DNA of 13,400 nucleotides from an uncultured Lachnospiraceae bacterium (GCA_910589105.1 CAJUST010000038.1:1-13400); one strand, 5' to 3'; shown: positions 1 to 7,587, counted from the first letter of the stretch. The notes: generated by a model not told the origin, from the letters alone. Program-made: numbers and translations.

Positions 1-4
1 CTGT

Positions 5-55
5 CTGTCTCAGCGACAGCTATATTATAATAGCATGGGTTCCCCTCTTTGTCAA
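5..55 (-). promoter_or_regulatory. Strong outward-facing promoter with start-site hairpin
   Basis: On the minus strand there is a perfect -35 TTGACA (55-50), a 17-nt spacer and a -10 TATTAT (32-27); an overlapping TATAAT lies at 29-24. Just downstream the transcript could form a small hairpin, CTGTC/GACAG with a 5-nt loop (5-19). The promoter points left, away from the cvpA-like gene that ends at 73, so it serves a gene outside the window. Consensus quality of this kind is typical of rRNA or tRNA operons, but that target is inference. Confidence 0.6.
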
Positions 56-72
56 TAACTTTTTTCATTTTT

Positions 73-768
73 TTATAAAAAAATATTTAGAATTTGCATT
101 AGTATGTTATTTTCATATAAAAACCGCAAAAATACGCTCTCATTTATATATAGAAGAAACTGCTTTCCAAGCTCACTTGCGCTGCATAACTGGACAATAA
201 AAAAGAAAAGCCAGACAAATATGATCCCTTTTATCCCTCCCATTACTGCGCCAAGCGCTTTATTTGGCCCGCGGATAATCGGTAAGCGGGATACAATGTC
301 AAGCATACGCGAAATCCAAAATGTCACGATTCCAATAATTAGCATTGTCAGCAAAAATGCAATTCCTTTTAATATATAATGAGCTGCCTGTCCCGCAATT
401 TCTTTGTATAGGCCACTATCCGCTAAAAGCCCACCTGCCGCCCCTGTTATTTCCTTCATTATGCTTTCTGGAAGAAAAAAAGAATTTCCAGCTTCCTGCT
501 GCGTTTCACTGTGGTAGGAATTTGCTTCCTGTGAAATTTTTTCCTCTGCTAATTTTGCGATATAATCTTCACAGCTTTCTTGTATTGCAGGTTTGATGTT
601 TGTGTTTGTCTCCAAAAAATCTGTAACATATGGAGTGGCAAATGTCACGAAAGAAATTGCAATCACCCATGCCGCTAATGAATATGCCACCCGCAAAAAT
701 CCCATTATATATCCTGTTAAGGAAAAAATCACAATAATCAAAAGAGCCGCTATTTCTAATCCATTCAT
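73..768 (-). CDS. CvpA family membrane protein
   Basis: A 231-aa integral membrane protein of the CvpA type (named for colicin V production; in Firmicutes the members have poorly defined envelope roles). Hydrophobic segments are visible at about residues 4-25, 28-49, 130-152 and 168-192, with a polar, Glu/Gln-rich stretch of about 80 residues between the second and third. That is the usual CvpA layout of an N-terminal helix pair, a loop and a C-terminal helix pair. The start is well supported: GGAGG lies 6 nt upstream and directly follows the stop codon of the preceding gene, which is only 12 nt away, so the two are almost certainly co-transcribed and translationally coupled. No convincing terminator follows; the downstream DNA is AT-rich and then becomes a leftward promoter. 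The family call is good, the function unknown. Confidence 0.8.
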   Translation of the reverse strand: MNGLEIAALLIIVIFSLTGYIMGFLRVAYSLAAWVIAISFVTFATPYVTDFLETNTNIKPAIQESCEDYIAKLAEEKISQEANSYHSETQQEAGNSFFLPESIMKEITGAAGGLLADSGLYKEIAGQAAHYILKGIAFLLTMLIIGIVTFWISRMLDIVSRLPIIRGPNKALGAVMGGIKGIIFVWLFFFIVQLCSASELGKQFLLYINESVFLRFLYENNILMQILNIFL

Positions 769-780
769 CTTTTGCCTCCG

Positions 781-1974
781 TTATTTCAATTTTACTTTCT
801 GCATCGCGTCATCTAATATAAATGTATATTGCCTGCCTATGCCACCGGAAAATATTTTATGCAGCATATGGTCAAATTTATATTCAAATCTTTTTACGCC
901 GCGTAAGGTGTATATTTCACATTCATGCTCATTTCGGATACAAATTTCGTGATTTCCCAGAAATTCTATATCTTGATAATCCATTTTAAATTCTTTTTCT
1001 AACCGCAAATCTCCTTCCATATCGTATATTTCCAGTCTGTTTCCACTGTCGGAATCTGCTGCGCCAAAAACCAAACCAAAAAAATCTTCTTCATAGAAAA
1101 CGCTTTTTATTTCTTCTTTTACTTTTACTTTTTTTGTTTCTTTCGGACTTTGCTTCCCTTCAAAAAGTATAATACAGGAATCTCCAAACGCAACCATTTG
1201 ATTGTTGGAAACAAAACTGATTTCCGGTATGATGACGTCTTCATATGAATAACTGCCGACCATATTATCTATCTCGTTTCGCCCCGCCGCCCCAAAATTA
1301 TAAAATGTAATAGTTGTTTTCGCCTTGCCTTCACTGATGTCTAATATTGAAACCGCAAGTTTATTTGCATCATTTGACAATGTAATTCCAAGCGGATAAC
1401 CGCTGTTTGAAACATGTATTTCACCGGAAGCAAGGCTCTCTCCCGACTTATTGTATAATTCGAGATAACTGGTTCCGTCTGCCTGCGTTAAAACCGCTAC
1501 GGTTCCTTGATTTGCTACGCTTACCGCCTCAATCGGCTTGCCCGTTTTTATTTCCCCCTGCCTGCTTACTGTATTCATTATGTATATTTGATTTCCTTGT
1601 AAATCTGCGATTGCCGCATAATTTTCACAAATATCTATTGTTGGGTTGAGCATTTCATATGCCTGATTCCAAATCTGATTGTCGGATGCATCCACATAAA
1701 ACGCCCCGTCATTATTATAACGCACAATACGTCCGGCAAAGCTTTCATACTTTGCGGACGCACTGCCGTTTCGTTCCACTTCAGAATATACTGTATAGTC
1801 CTGATATTCTTTCCATTCAAAATATATGCCTGCTGCCGCGATTAAAACTACAACACTGATACTGACAGTCGCCGCTACAATCGCGATTCTCTTTCTATGC
1901 CGCCGGATTTTTTCTTCCATTTCTTCCACGTTTGCTTCTACTGCGTGAAAGCCCTGTTTTTTCTTATCTGACAT
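781..1974 (-). CDS. DUF5711-like single-pass membrane protein
   Basis: A 397-aa protein with a charged cytoplasmic N-terminus (about 30 residues), one hydrophobic anchor at about residues 30-50 and a large outside domain. The outside part has repeated short beta-rich blocks, for example around FYVDASDNQIWNQ, YAAIADLQGNQIYIM and VAVLTQADG, which suggest a beta-propeller-like fold. From memory this matches the DUF5711 family of Lachnospiraceae; no enzymatic motif is visible. The ATG has GGGAG 9 nt upstream. The gene heads a two-gene operon with the CvpA-like gene and lies directly behind a duplicated promoter block. A role in envelope biology together with CvpA is inference from the operon only. 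Confidence 0.65.
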   Translation of the reverse strand: MSDKKKQGFHAVEANVEEMEEKIRRHRKRIAIVAATVSISVVVLIAAAGIYFEWKEYQDYTVYSEVERNGSASAKYESFAGRIVRYNNDGAFYVDASDNQIWNQAYEMLNPTIDICENYAAIADLQGNQIYIMNTVSRQGEIKTGKPIEAVSVANQGTVAVLTQADGTSYLELYNKSGESLASGEIHVSNSGYPLGITLSNDANKLAVSILDISEGKAKTTITFYNFGAAGRNEIDNMVGSYSYEDVIIPEISFVSNNQMVAFGDSCIILFEGKQSPKETKKVKVKEEIKSVFYEEDFFGLVFGAADSDSGNRLEIYDMEGDLRLEKEFKMDYQDIEFLGNHEICIRNEHECEIYTLRGVKRFEYKFDHMLHKIFSGGIGRQYTFILDDAMQKVKLK

Positions 1975-1975
1975 T

Positions 1976-2071
1976 TTATCTTACTCCCGATTTTTGGATT
2001 TGCTTTTTATTATAACACATCTGTTATCTTACTCACGATTTTTGAATTTGCTTTTTATTATAACACATCTG
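1976..2071 (-). promoter_or_regulatory. Two tandem copies of a 48-bp promoter unit
   Basis: Bases 1976-2023 and 2024-2071 are head-to-tail copies of the same 48-bp sequence, differing at two positions. On the minus strand each copy carries an extended -10 box TGTTATAAT followed by an A-rich stretch and a Shine-Dalgarno-like segment. The gene-proximal copy has GGGAG before the DUF5711-like start; the distal copy has the mutated GTGAG. No good -35 box is visible, consistent with extended -10 promoters. Two start sites about 48 nt apart are expected. Confidence 0.6.
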
Positions 2072-2114
2072 TTTTGTCTCCGGCTACTTATCTATTATTA
2101 TTTTCACAGAATAT

Positions 2115-3653
2115 TCATGGAAGTATAATTTTTTGGCCGGAATAGATAAAATCTTGATTATCAATTTTATTTGCTTTACATAGCGCGTCCATCATAGTAT
2201 AAGTCTTATATATTTTATAGCAGATCTGCCTTAAACTGTCTCCTTCCTGAACAATATAGTATCCTTGCGCCCGATAGATATCCGCTTCAGACGGCGTTTC
2301 TTCTGACGCATCCTTTTTAGGCTTCTTATTCTTTTTGGACTTCGATGACTGTGCATTTGTTTCTTGCTGGCTATCCGTTTCGCTCTGTTTCCCGTTTCCC
2401 GTCTGGCTGCCCGTTTCGCTCTGTTTCCCGTTTTCCGGCTGACCGCTTGTTTCGGTCTGTTCCCCGCTCTGGGGCTGACTGCCTGTTTCTGTTTGTTCCC
2501 CGCTCTGGAGCTGACTGCCTGTTTCTGTTTGTTTCCCGCTTTCCGGCTGGCTTTCTGTTTGTTTCACATTTCCCAGCTCTCTGTCTGATTCTGTCTGTTT
2601 ATTGCTTCCTGACTGGTTGTCTGTTTGCATCTGTTTATCAGTTTCCGGGTTATTATCTGATCCCATCTGCATGTCTGTTTCTGTCTGATTGGCGTTCTTT
2701 TTTGTTTCCTGCATTTCCTTTTCCTCCTCTAAGTCCGCAGAGGATGCCTCATTTTCAATCGGAAGAATATTCCCACTTATTGTTTCAACTGCGACTTGAT
2801 TCGTAGGGTTGTCCTTTTCTGTCGATTCTATTACGGTTGACATTACGGATATAGTTTGTTCCATATCTTCCATACGCCTTAAATTCCCAAGCAATATGAC
2901 GCTGACCGTACACAAAACGAGAATTGTCAGTATGGAAGTTAAATAAGAAAGTATGCCTGTCCGCTGTTTGCTGACGTTTTCCTTTTTCTCCATCATCATT
3001 TTTCGGTAATTGGACGCCGCCCTGTCGCTTACTTCTTCCGGCTTTTTCTGCTCTCCAAACAGCGCTTCCCGCCTGCTAATCATATACTCTTGCATCTGAG
3101 GGTTTTTTTCATAATAAATAAAGTATCCTTCTTTTCTCGTTAAACGCCCTGATTTCCATGTATAAAACGCTTCTTCCCGTTCTTTTGAATCCATTAGAAA
3201 GAAAAACTGATACTGGCTGACAAAATTCCTGCGATGCATTTCTTCCATTTCTACAGTAATTTCTAATGTGTTCCCCGGAATATCCAAAACCCAGCCAACA
3301 ATTTCACAATTTTGAAAATACTGCTGCATTTCTCTATGTATCTGCCGCCATGTCCGGTCATTTAACTCTGGAAGCATATCTGGATACTCCTTGTCCTCTA
3401 CCTGAAGGGCGCCGCTTACAAAAGCGCAGCTCCTATTGGAAAAATGGTTAATTTCTCCCAAAAGTATTAAAAGCCTTGGAAGCATCCCTGTTTCCATACC
3501 ATTAATCTGGGCGGGGTGGAGATAAGTATAGACATAATCTTCCATATATATCCGAAAGTCTTTTTCAGGATTCCCAATCTGACGTATATTTTTAGGAAGT
3601 TTATTTTCCAGCTTGTCTTCTGTCTTTGTTGTCTGCTGTACAATTTCAATCAT
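2115..3653 (-). CDS. Membrane-anchored LysM protein with MPN-like N-terminal domain
   Basis: A 512-aa protein in four parts. Residues 35-200 form an alpha/beta domain with motifs such as LLGEINHF, VSGAL and GWVLDIPG that resemble the core of MPN/JAB1 domains, but the JAMM zinc ligands are absent (GWVLDIPG where an active enzyme has W-x-H-S-H). Residues about 235-256 are a transmembrane helix. Residues about 324-435 are a low-complexity linker of degenerate 10-11-residue units rich in Gln, Thr, Glu, Ser and Gly, followed by a Lys-rich patch. Residues 465-512 are a LysM peptidoglycan-binding domain (YYIVQEGDSL ... SGQKIILP). The topology implies a cytoplasmic N-domain and a wall-reaching C-terminus. 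GAGGGG lies 7 nt before the ATG. The LysM and membrane-helix calls are firm; the MPN resemblance is inference. Confidence 0.75.
   Translation of the reverse strand: MIEIVQQTTKTEDKLENKLPKNIRQIGNPEKDFRIYMEDYVYTYLHPAQINGMETGMLPRLLILLGEINHFSNRSCAFVSGALQVEDKEYPDMLPELNDRTWRQIHREMQQYFQNCEIVGWVLDIPGNTLEITVEMEEMHRRNFVSQYQFFFLMDSKEREEAFYTWKSGRLTRKEGYFIYYEKNPQMQEYMISRREALFGEQKKPEEVSDRAASNYRKMMMEKKENVSKQRTGILSYLTSILTILVLCTVSVILLGNLRRMEDMEQTISVMSTVIESTEKDNPTNQVAVETISGNILPIENEASSADLEEEKEMQETKKNANQTETDMQMGSDNNPETDKQMQTDNQSGSNKQTESDRELGNVKQTESQPESGKQTETGSQLQSGEQTETGSQPQSGEQTETSGQPENGKQSETGSQTGNGKQSETDSQQETNAQSSKSKKNKKPKKDASEETPSEADIYRAQGYYIVQEGDSLRQICYKIYKTYTMMDALCKANKIDNQDFIYSGQKIILP
2350..2685 (-). repeat. 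In-gene degenerate tandem repeat (Q/T/E/S/G linker)
   Basis: The stretch encodes repeated variants of the phrase GSQ-x-x-SG-x-QTET, about 10-11 residues (30-33 bp) per unit, strongest between about 2380 and 2560. The DNA shows it as recurring CTGACTGCC-TGTTTCTGT-TTG-type blocks on the plus strand. It forms a hydrophilic, probably disordered spacer between membrane helix and LysM domain, and its unit number is likely to vary between strains. Confidence 0.7.
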
Positions 3654-3748
3654 ATACGATCCCCTCTTCCTGTCTTTTCAAACACACTCTAGCACAGTTT
3701 TTCTAAATTTTTTGCAATTCCTTGTAAGAGGGGACAAGAAAATATCGA

Positions 3749-3783
3749 CAAAAAAACACGCCAGATTTCAAAATCTAACGTGT
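3749..3783 (-). terminator. Rho-independent terminator of the pfkA-dnaX-ybaB-recR unit
   Basis: On the minus strand, 21 nt after the recR stop, CGTGT/ACACG and AGATTT/AAATCT arms form a stem with one 2x2 internal mismatch and a 2-nt loop (3756-3783), followed at once by seven T residues (3756-3750). This is a canonical intrinsic terminator and separates recR from the LysM gene. Confidence 0.75.
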
Positions 3784-3803
3784 ATTGTCTGTTTTTTTCG
3801 TTT

Positions 3804-4400
3804 TTATAACTCTCTCCTGCCTTCTAATGCCCTAAGCAGCGTCACTTCATCAATATATTCTAAATCACCGCCTACCGGAACGCCGCTGGCAATCCGCGTG
3901 ACTTTAATCCCAGTGGGCTTTATCAACTTACTGATATACATTGCCGTCGTTTCTCCTTCTAAGCTGGAGTTTGTGGCTATAATTACCTCATCTGCTTCTT
4001 TTTGAAGCCGCATTAAGAGTTCTTTCAAGCGGATATCCGCAGGCCCAATGCCAAGCATGGGGGAAATCGCTCCATGCAGAACATGATAAACTCCCTCGTA
4101 TTTCCCTGTTTTTTCGTATGCCGCTAAATCCCTGCTGTTTTCCACTACCATAATGGTACGGTGATCCCTTCGGTCATTGCTGCAAATTGGGCAAAGCTCA
4201 TTATCTGTCAACGTATAACACTCTTTACAGTATTGTACATGATTTCTGGCCTCTATAATTGCATTAGACAGTTTCTCTGCGTTTTCTTTTGGCATATTTA
4301 AAATATGAAATGCAAGACGCTGCGCGGATTTGCTTCCGATCCCCGGCAGACCCATTAATTCTTCCACAAGACGGTTAATCTGATGACTGTAATAATCCAT
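3804..4400 (-). CDS. recR: Recombination mediator RecR
   Basis: RecR works with RecO (and RecF) to load RecA on gapped DNA coated by single-strand binding protein. The 198-aa length is standard. Visible in order: a helix-hairpin-helix region around LMGLPGIGSKSAQR (residues 15-28); a four-cysteine zinc site, Cys58, 61, 70 and 73 (CKEC ... CPIC); and a Toprim domain from about residue 81 (VVENSRDLAAYE; HVLHGAISP). AAGGAAGG lies 5 nt before the ATG and overlaps the end of the ybaB reading frame, whose stop is 11 nt away, so the two are coupled. The dnaX-ybaB-recR order is conserved across bacteria and confirms the call. Confidence 0.97.
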   Translation of the reverse strand: MDYYSHQINRLVEELMGLPGIGSKSAQRLAFHILNMPKENAEKLSNAIIEARNHVQYCKECYTLTDNELCPICSNDRRDHRTIMVVENSRDLAAYEKTGKYEGVYHVLHGAISPMLGIGPADIRLKELLMRLQKEADEVIIATNSSLEGETTAMYISKLIKPTGIKVTRIASGVPVGGDLEYIDEVTLLRALEGRREL

Positions 4401-4411
4401 AACAGCCTTCC

Positions 4412-4765
4412 TTAAAACGGCATTCCGCCTAAACCGCCGCCAATTCCTCCTGTGATTTTGGACATGGAAGATGCGGAAAGCTCCTCTAACTGACGCAAGG
4501 CTTCATTTGCCGCCGCCATAATCAAATCTTCCAGCATTTCTATATCATCTGGATCAACGACTTCTTCAGATAATTTCACTTTCGTGATTTCACGTTTGCC
4601 GGAAACTGTCACTTCCACAGCGCCGCCGCCTGACGACGCCGTTATTTCTTTTTCTTCCAGTTCCTTTTGGGCTTCTTCCATCTGACGCTGCATTTTCTGC
4701 GCCTGTTTCATAAGATTATTCATATTTCCCGGCATTCCGCCTGAAAACCCACCTCTTTTTGCCAT
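4412..4765 (-). CDS. YbaB/EbfC family nucleoid-associated protein
   Basis: A 117-aa DNA-binding protein of the YbaB/EbfC family, homodimeric, nucleoid-associated, and nearly always encoded between dnaX and recR. Visible: a Gly-rich N-terminus (FSGGMPGNMNNLMKQAQKMQ), a long amphipathic helix rich in Gln, Glu and Lys (residues 15-42), a beta-rich centre (GGGAVEVTVSGKREITKVKL), the characteristic VVDPDDIEMLEDLI motif and a Gly-rich tail ending in GGLGGMPF. AGGAGG is 6 nt upstream of the ATG. The gap to dnaX is 17 nt and to recR 11 nt, so it is the middle gene of an operon. Confidence 0.95.
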   Translation of the reverse strand: MAKRGGFSGGMPGNMNNLMKQAQKMQRQMEEAQKELEEKEITASSGGGAVEVTVSGKREITKVKLSEEVVDPDDIEMLEDLIMAAANEALRQLEELSASSMSKITGGIGGGLGGMPF

Positions 4766-4782
4766 TCTCTTCCTCCTGATTT

Positions 4783-6345
4783 TTATTCTTCATAGGTAAT
4801 CTCCATATGAATTACCTTTTCTAAGTCAATTTGTGTATCTTCAAAGGGCTCATTTGCATCCTTCTCCTTGACGGATACCGTCACTTCTTTGCCAATCTGC
4901 TCTGTAATCGCATCTTCTAACTGTTTACGCTCAATAGGCTGGTTAAAATAACCTGCCGCCATAAAGTCATCAAATACCAAAACAAGTTCATTGCCATTTC
5001 CCATAGCCAGCTTCGCTTTACTTAAATATTTTTTGGATAGATCTGGCATGGCCGCTTTGATGTGATTCCAGTTTTGGACTGCCTGCCGTATATCCTCTGG
5101 CACGGCTTTTGGCAGCGGCTGCGGCATTGATTGTTCATTAGTCTTTTTCGGCGTTGAAAGCGCCTGCCGTTCTAATGGCGCTGTAACAATCCCGCTTTCT
5201 ATTTTTTTTTCTAACTGCTCTATGCGTCCAATTAAAGAATTGTAGTCGCTTTCCATCTGCGGACGGCAAAGTTTGATTAAGGCAACTTCAAATAAAATCC
5301 TTTTTTGAGACGAACGCTTCATCTGGCCGGACAATTCCGAAAATATGTGGATATAACGAATCAATGTTTCTTCACTGATTTGTCCTGCCTGTTCTTTCAT
5401 TTGATTCAGATTTTCAGCCGAAACGTCTAATGCCGCAGAAAGTTCTTCCGAACTTTTCAGTAAAAGCAGGTTCCGCAGATACCAGCTAAAATCTATGACA
5501 AACTGCGACAGCTCCCTTCCATCTGCAATCAAATGCTCCACTGTCTCAATTACGCCTATCATATCCAAGGACAAGACTTTCTTCAGCAGGCCGCTGAACA
5601 CTTCCGTATCTACCGCGCCTAACACATCTAAGACATTTTCATATGTGAGCGCCTTTCCCAGATAAAACGAAATACATTGGTCTAACAGGCTTAACGCATC
5701 GCGCATTGCGCCGTCTGCGGCTCTTGCAATATAGCGGACTGCCTTTTCTTCTGCCGTAACTTCCTCTTTTTCTAACAGCTCTGTTAAACGTTTGTAAATT
5801 GTCTCTGCTGAAATGCGTTTAAAATCGTATCTTTGGCATCTTGACAGTATCGTCACCGGAATTTTATGCGCCTCAGTAGTCGCCAAAATAAAGATTACAT
5901 AGGAAGGCGGTTCTTCCAGTGTTTTTAAAAGAGCATTAAACGCCCCAATAGAAAGCATATGCGCTTCATCTATAATGTATACTTTGTATTTCCCTTCTGT
6001 GGGACGGTAAGTGACTTCTTCGCGTATTTCGCGAATGCTGTCCACTCCGTTATTTGAAGCGGCGTCAATTTCAATGACATTCATGGATGCGCCCGAAGCG
6101 ACAGCGCGGCAGGAAGCGCACTCCCCACACGGGCTGCCTTCTGACGGGCGTTCACAATTCACCGCTTTTGCAAATATCTTGGCAATGGTGGTTTTTCCCG
6201 TTCCTCTGGTTCCGCAAAACAAATACGCATGTCCAATTCTGTCGGCTTCTATTTGATTTTTCAGTGTCGCCACTATATGATCTTGTCCCTTTACATCCGA
6301 AAATTCATTTGGACGGAATTTTCGGTAAAGCGCAGTATAAGACAT
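4783..6345 (-). CDS. dnaX: DNA polymerase III subunits tau/gamma (DnaX)
   Basis: Clamp-loader ATPase of the replicative polymerase. The 520-aa full frame is a short tau. Visible: Walker A GTRGTGKT (residues 45-52); zinc-binding cysteines 64, 73, 76 and 79; Walker B/DEAH at 126-129 (DEAHML); the SRC motif of the arginine finger at 168-170; then a helical clamp-loader domain III to about residue 370. A low-conservation linker follows (about 380-430) and then a C-terminal domain. The ATG has GAGG 7 nt upstream. pfkA ends 17 nt before it, an uncommon partner. An A9 run at codons 379-382 sits precisely at the domain III/linker junction, and loss of one A gives an immediate TAG, so a gamma-like product of about 381 aa could be made (see separate entry). 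Confidence 0.97.
   Translation of the reverse strand: MSYTALYRKFRPNEFSDVKGQDHIVATLKNQIEADRIGHAYLFCGTRGTGKTTIAKIFAKAVNCERPSEGSPCGECASCRAVASGASMNVIEIDAASNNGVDSIREIREEVTYRPTEGKYKVYIIDEAHMLSIGAFNALLKTLEEPPSYVIFILATTEAHKIPVTILSRCQRYDFKRISAETIYKRLTELLEKEEVTAEEKAVRYIARAADGAMRDALSLLDQCISFYLGKALTYENVLDVLGAVDTEVFSGLLKKVLSLDMIGVIETVEHLIADGRELSQFVIDFSWYLRNLLLLKSSEELSAALDVSAENLNQMKEQAGQISEETLIRYIHIFSELSGQMKRSSQKRILFEVALIKLCRPQMESDYNSLIGRIEQLEKKIESGIVTAPLERQALSTPKKTNEQSMPQPLPKAVPEDIRQAVQNWNHIKAAMPDLSKKYLSKAKLAMGNGNELVLVFDDFMAAGYFNQPIERKQLEDAITEQIGKEVTVSVKEKDANEPFEDTQIDLEKVIHMEITYEE
5202..5210 (-). other. A9 slippery run inside dnaX, candidate tau/gamma switch
   Basis: The coding strand reads TTA GAA AAA AAA ATA GAA, with nine consecutive A residues. 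A transcript with eight A (or eleven) reads GAA AAA AAA TAG and stops at once, after residue 381 or 382. A transcript with ten A, or a -1 ribosomal shift, stops about 19 codons later at a TAA. Thermus thermophilus dnaX is known to use transcriptional slippage on a nine-A run for gamma; E. coli uses ribosomal frameshifting. Actual use here is inferred. Confidence 0.5.
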
Positions 6346-6362
6346 GTCAATTCCTCACTTTT

Positions 6363-7436
6363 TTAATTTCCAAAACTAATTCCCATAAATTTCGCCTCTT
6401 TGATAATCTGGGAATCCGGCTCTACCATTTTGAGCCTTCCGGCTACTTTGTCCAATGGAACGCGGACAACTTTATTGGCTTTCATCGCAATCATATTGCC
6501 ATAATCCTCGTCAATGATTGCCTGAGCCGCTTCTGCCCCCAGCCTGCTGCAAAGAACGCGGTCATACGGGCATGGGCTTCCGCCTCTTTGGGTATGCCCT
6601 GGAACAGTGACTCTCGTGTCAATCCCGGTTTTCTTAATGATAAGGTCGGCAACTTCATAAGATACGGAAGGATATGAAGAAGATTCTATCTTTTTCTTGT
6701 ATTCTTTTTTACTGAGTTTCGCATCTTTTTTCGAAATGGCTCCTTCGGCAACTGCAAGAATCGTAAAGCCTTTGCCGTTTCTGGAACGTTTCTGAATGGC
6801 TTCCACCACTTTATCTATATCATATGGAATTTCAGGCAAAAGTATAATGTCCGCGCCTGCCGCAATTCCTGCATATAAGGTGAGCCAGCCTACTTTATGC
6901 CCCATTACTTCTACGATAAACACACGGCTGTGGGAAGACGCCGTTGTATGGATACAGTCGATTACGTCAGCCGCAATGTCAATCGCGCTTTGGAAGCCAA
7001 ACGTCATATCTGTCCCAAAGATGTCATTATCAATCGTCTTTGGCAGATGGATAACGTTTAATCCTTCTTCCCGCAGAAGATTTGCCGTTTTCTGCGTGCC
7101 ATTGCCGCCTAAAATCACTAGGCAGTCGAGATTTAACTTATAATATGTCTGCTTCATCGCCTCCACTTTGTTCAGCCCATTCTCGTCCGGTTCCCGCATT
7201 AACTTAAATGGCTGGCGTGAAGTCCCTAAAATCGTCCCGCCTTTTGTCAAAATACCTGAAAAGTCCATAGAAGTCAATAAACGGTATTTTCCATATATCA
7301 ACCCTTTATACCCATCGAAAAAACCGTATACTTCCAGTCCGTCTACATTATTGCTCAAACCCTTTACCACTCCGCGCATTGCAGCGTTTAATGCCTGACA
7401 GTCGCCGCCGCTTGTCAACAAACCAATTCTTTTCAT
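6363..7436 (-). CDS. pfkA: 6-phosphofructokinase
   Basis: Phosphorylates fructose 6-phosphate to the 1,6-bisphosphate in glycolysis. The 357 aa is a little longer than the 320-aa E. coli enzyme. Visible: N-terminal nucleotide loop LLTSGGDCQALNA; GTSRQPF (71-77); GGNGT (110-114); catalytic motif PKTIDND (132-138, base Asp136); VEVMGH and GHTQRGGSP. Gly113 at the E. coli position 104 favours ATP over pyrophosphate, but Lys133 replaces Gly124, as in PPi enzymes and some ATP enzymes, and Asn112 replaces the usual Asp103. Phosphoryl donor therefore cannot be fixed from sequence alone. A clear promoter lies upstream; the nearest Shine-Dalgarno (AAAGGA) is about 12 nt from the ATG, rather far. It heads the operon with dnaX. 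Confidence 0.93.
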   Translation of the reverse strand: MKRIGLLTSGGDCQALNAAMRGVVKGLSNNVDGLEVYGFFDGYKGLIYGKYRLLTSMDFSGILTKGGTILGTSRQPFKLMREPDENGLNKVEAMKQTYYKLNLDCLVILGGNGTQKTANLLREEGLNVIHLPKTIDNDIFGTDMTFGFQSAIDIAADVIDCIHTTASSHSRVFIVEVMGHKVGWLTLYAGIAAGADIILLPEIPYDIDKVVEAIQKRSRNGKGFTILAVAEGAISKKDAKLSKKEYKKKIESSSYPSVSYEVADLIIKKTGIDTRVTVPGHTQRGGSPCPYDRVLCSRLGAEAAQAIIDEDYGNMIAMKANKVVRVPLDKVAGRLKMVEPDSQIIKEAKFMGISFGN

Positions 7437-7474
7437 AATTTCAGCAGTCCTTTCTTTTTTATTTAGTGATTTCT

Positions 7475-7503
7475 ATTATAATATATTTTCTTTTCATCTA
7501 CAA
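7475..7503 (-). promoter_or_regulatory. Promoter of pfkA-dnaX-ybaB-recR
   Basis: The minus strand shows -35 TTGTAG (7503-7498), a 17-nt AT-rich spacer and -10 TATAAT (7480-7475), about 38 nt before the pfkA ATG. It is back-to-back with the tRNA-Ser promoter, so the 150-nt intergenic region is a divergent control region. Confidence 0.65.
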
Positions 7504-7514
7504 TACTTCTTGTC

Positions 7515-7543
7515 TTGAACTATACGAAAAAATGTGTTATAGT
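7515..7543 (+). promoter_or_regulatory. Promoter of tRNA-Ser
   Basis: -35 TTGAAC (7515-7520), 17-nt spacer, -10 TATAGT (7538-7543); the expected start is about 7550, giving a leader of some 38 nt before the mature tRNA 5' end. Confidence 0.6.
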
Positions 7544-7587
7544 AGATTTGTCATTAAAGCGACTGCCGTATTGCAGTTCAAATAGTT

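Noticed and set aside
2345..2806. 153-codon plus-strand frame with repeated FRSVSRFPA-type units
   Set aside because: It is the antisense of the LysM protein linker; its repeats only mirror the sense repeats and no ribosome site precedes it.
6087..6677. 196-codon plus-strand frame across dnaX and pfkA
   Set aside because: Antisense to two well-identified genes; no domain or ribosome site.
7437..7587. Possible SRP RNA gene, since one lies near tRNA-Ser and dnaX in Bacillus
   Set aside because: The gap is filled by two divergent promoters and no SRP RNA apical-loop motif was found.
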